NCBI GenBank assembly: GCA_004835665.1
Contig: ML240445.1
Coordinates: 1,550,001 to 1,614,000 of the forward strand
Origin: Phoma sp. XZ068
Taxonomy: Eukaryota > Ascomycota > Dothideomycetes > Pleosporales > Didymellaceae
Length of the DNA stretch: 64,000 bases
Reading direction: 5' to 3'
Position numbers and translations under genes: made by a program. Below, one piece after another: positions 63,351 to 64,000 of this stretch; the first letter of the stretch is position 1; each line of letters starts with the position of its first letter. Under the pieces are notes generated by a model. That model was given only the letters and a program-made list of their open reading frames with translations, did no database searches and was not told the origin of the DNA.

Positions 63351-64000
63351 ATGCCTCATTCTACTACTATCCCCATTCAACATATCTCTATCATCGGCTG
63401 CGGCTCAATCGGCGCATCCTGGGCAGCACTGTTCCTCGCGCAAGGCTTGACAGTTACAGCCTTCGATATCAACGCCGCGGCGGAGACAACATTACGGAAG
63501 CTCGTCACAAATGCTCTCCCTGTTCTCAAGTCACTTGGCCTGCAGAAGAGCCCATTTGCTTCTGCCGACAGCATCGTCTTCACAACCGACCTAAAAGAAG
63601 CACTACGACATGCAGACTTTGTGCAAGAAAACGGGCCAGAGAGGCTAGAGCTCAAGCAGAAGATGTTCGAAGAGATGGCCAGCCTGGTCAGATCTGATGT
63701 CATCCTCGCAACATCATCCAGTGGACTCACATGCAGCTCTGTACAAGACGGCATGTCTTACGCAGCAAAACCCGAGAGAGTGGTTGTCGGCCACCCATTC
63801 AACCCTCCACATCTCATTCCCCTCGTTGAAGTTGTCGGCGGGCAACGAACATCACAAGAAACTATTGACAGGACAATGGCCTTCTACAACGGCGTAGGCA
63901 AAAAAGCCGTTCACGTCAAGAAAGAAGTTGTAGGCCACATTGCAAACCGACTTCAGGCGGCGTTGATGCGCGAAATGCTGTCCATGCTGCAAAGCGACAC
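63351..64000 (+). CDS. 3-hydroxyacyl-CoA dehydrogenase family (carnitine/gulonate dehydrogenase-like), 3' end missing
   Basis: NAD-dependent L-3-hydroxy-acid or acyl-CoA dehydrogenase. It is read directly from 63351 (MPHSTTIPIQHISIIGCGSIG) as an open frame of 216 residues to the window end. The Rossmann motif GCGSIGASWAALFLAQGLTV is followed by the cofactor Asp in AFDIN, then FTTDLKEALRHADFVQENGPER, ILATSSSGLTCS, VVGHPFNPPHLIPLVEVVGG (the catalytic HPFNP block) and VKKEVVGHIANRLQAALMRE at the start of the helical C-terminal domain. HPFNPPHLIPLVEVV is shared by lambda-crystallin/L-gulonate 3-dehydrogenase and carnitine dehydrogenase, so these are as likely as fatty-acyl substrates. Confidence 0.9.
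   Translation, partial: MPHSTTIPIQHISIIGCGSIGASWAALFLAQGLTVTAFDINAAAETTLRKLVTNALPVLKSLGLQKSPFASADSIVFTTDLKEALRHADFVQENGPERLELKQKMFEEMASLVRSDVILATSSSGLTCSSVQDGMSYAAKPERVVVGHPFNPPHLIPLVEVVGGQRTSQETIDRTMAFYNGVGKKAVHVKKEVVGHIANRLQAALMREMLSMLQSD

Noticed and set aside
1..64000. CRISPR arrays, bacterial operon signals, rRNA genes
   Set aside because: None seen; gene structure is eukaryotic with introns throughout.

Overview
The window is nuclear DNA of a filamentous ascomycete (Pezizomycotina). The evidence is many short GT-AG introns of roughly 41 to 65 nt, dense two-strand gene packing, a C6 zinc regulator, fungus-type SSK2, ORC6, KRR1 and a Liz1-like transporter, and an intron-containing nuclear tRNA-Pro. 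A dothideomycete (Pleosporales-like) fits best, but this is an impression and not a measurement. I assembled gene models by joining exon-sized open frames at plausible splice sites. Where exon lengths were summed, the total divided by three.

Region 1 (1-12.5 kb) looks like a dedicated catabolic or organic-acid gene cluster. It holds an anion-type MFS permease (cut by the left edge), a secreted SMP-30/gluconolactonase-like lactonase, a LigI-like amidohydrolase, a mitochondrial tricarboxylate-type carrier, a Zn2Cys6 regulator, an RraA/HMG-CHA-aldolase-like protein and a second-type mitochondrial aconitase. The enzymes and transporters sit as three divergent pairs with the regulator in the middle. 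Lactone opening, hydration, aldol cleavage and tricarboxylate transport are the chemistries of the lower 2-pyrone-4,6-dicarboxylate/oxalomesaconate route, so the cluster may run a similar sequence. That is inference.

Region 2 (13-32.7 kb) holds a lineage-type hypothetical protein, the Dna2 nuclease-helicase, a 2-oxodicarboxylate carrier with an 11-nt exon, the SSK2-type MAPKKK of the osmostress pathway, a GNAT protein and a sugar transporter. After a 1.7 kb gene-poor gap comes Region 3 (34.3-46.5 kb): tRNA-Pro(AGG), an alkaline ceramidase, a small membrane protein, an Iec1-like C2H2 protein, a pyridoxal-reductase-like AKR, a pantothenate-type transporter, a 2OG-Fe(II) oxygenase with a clean frameshift, and a SET protein with a signal peptide.

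Region 4 (46.8-52.3 kb) is a compact housekeeping block: KRR1, VMA5, GCV1 and ORC6.

Region 5 (53.4-60.4 kb) is an island of five consecutive predicted secreted proteins. Two are small cysteine-containing paralogues that share an intron position. Two belong to a family I do not recognise. One of these (54142-56749) carries two tandem copies of the whole module in one frame, and every module is cut by three phase-1 introns at matching places. This family is the best candidate here for something undescribed.

Region 6 (60.9-64 kb) is a divergent pair: a class III CoA-transferase and a 3-hydroxyacyl-CoA/carnitine-type dehydrogenase cut by the right edge.
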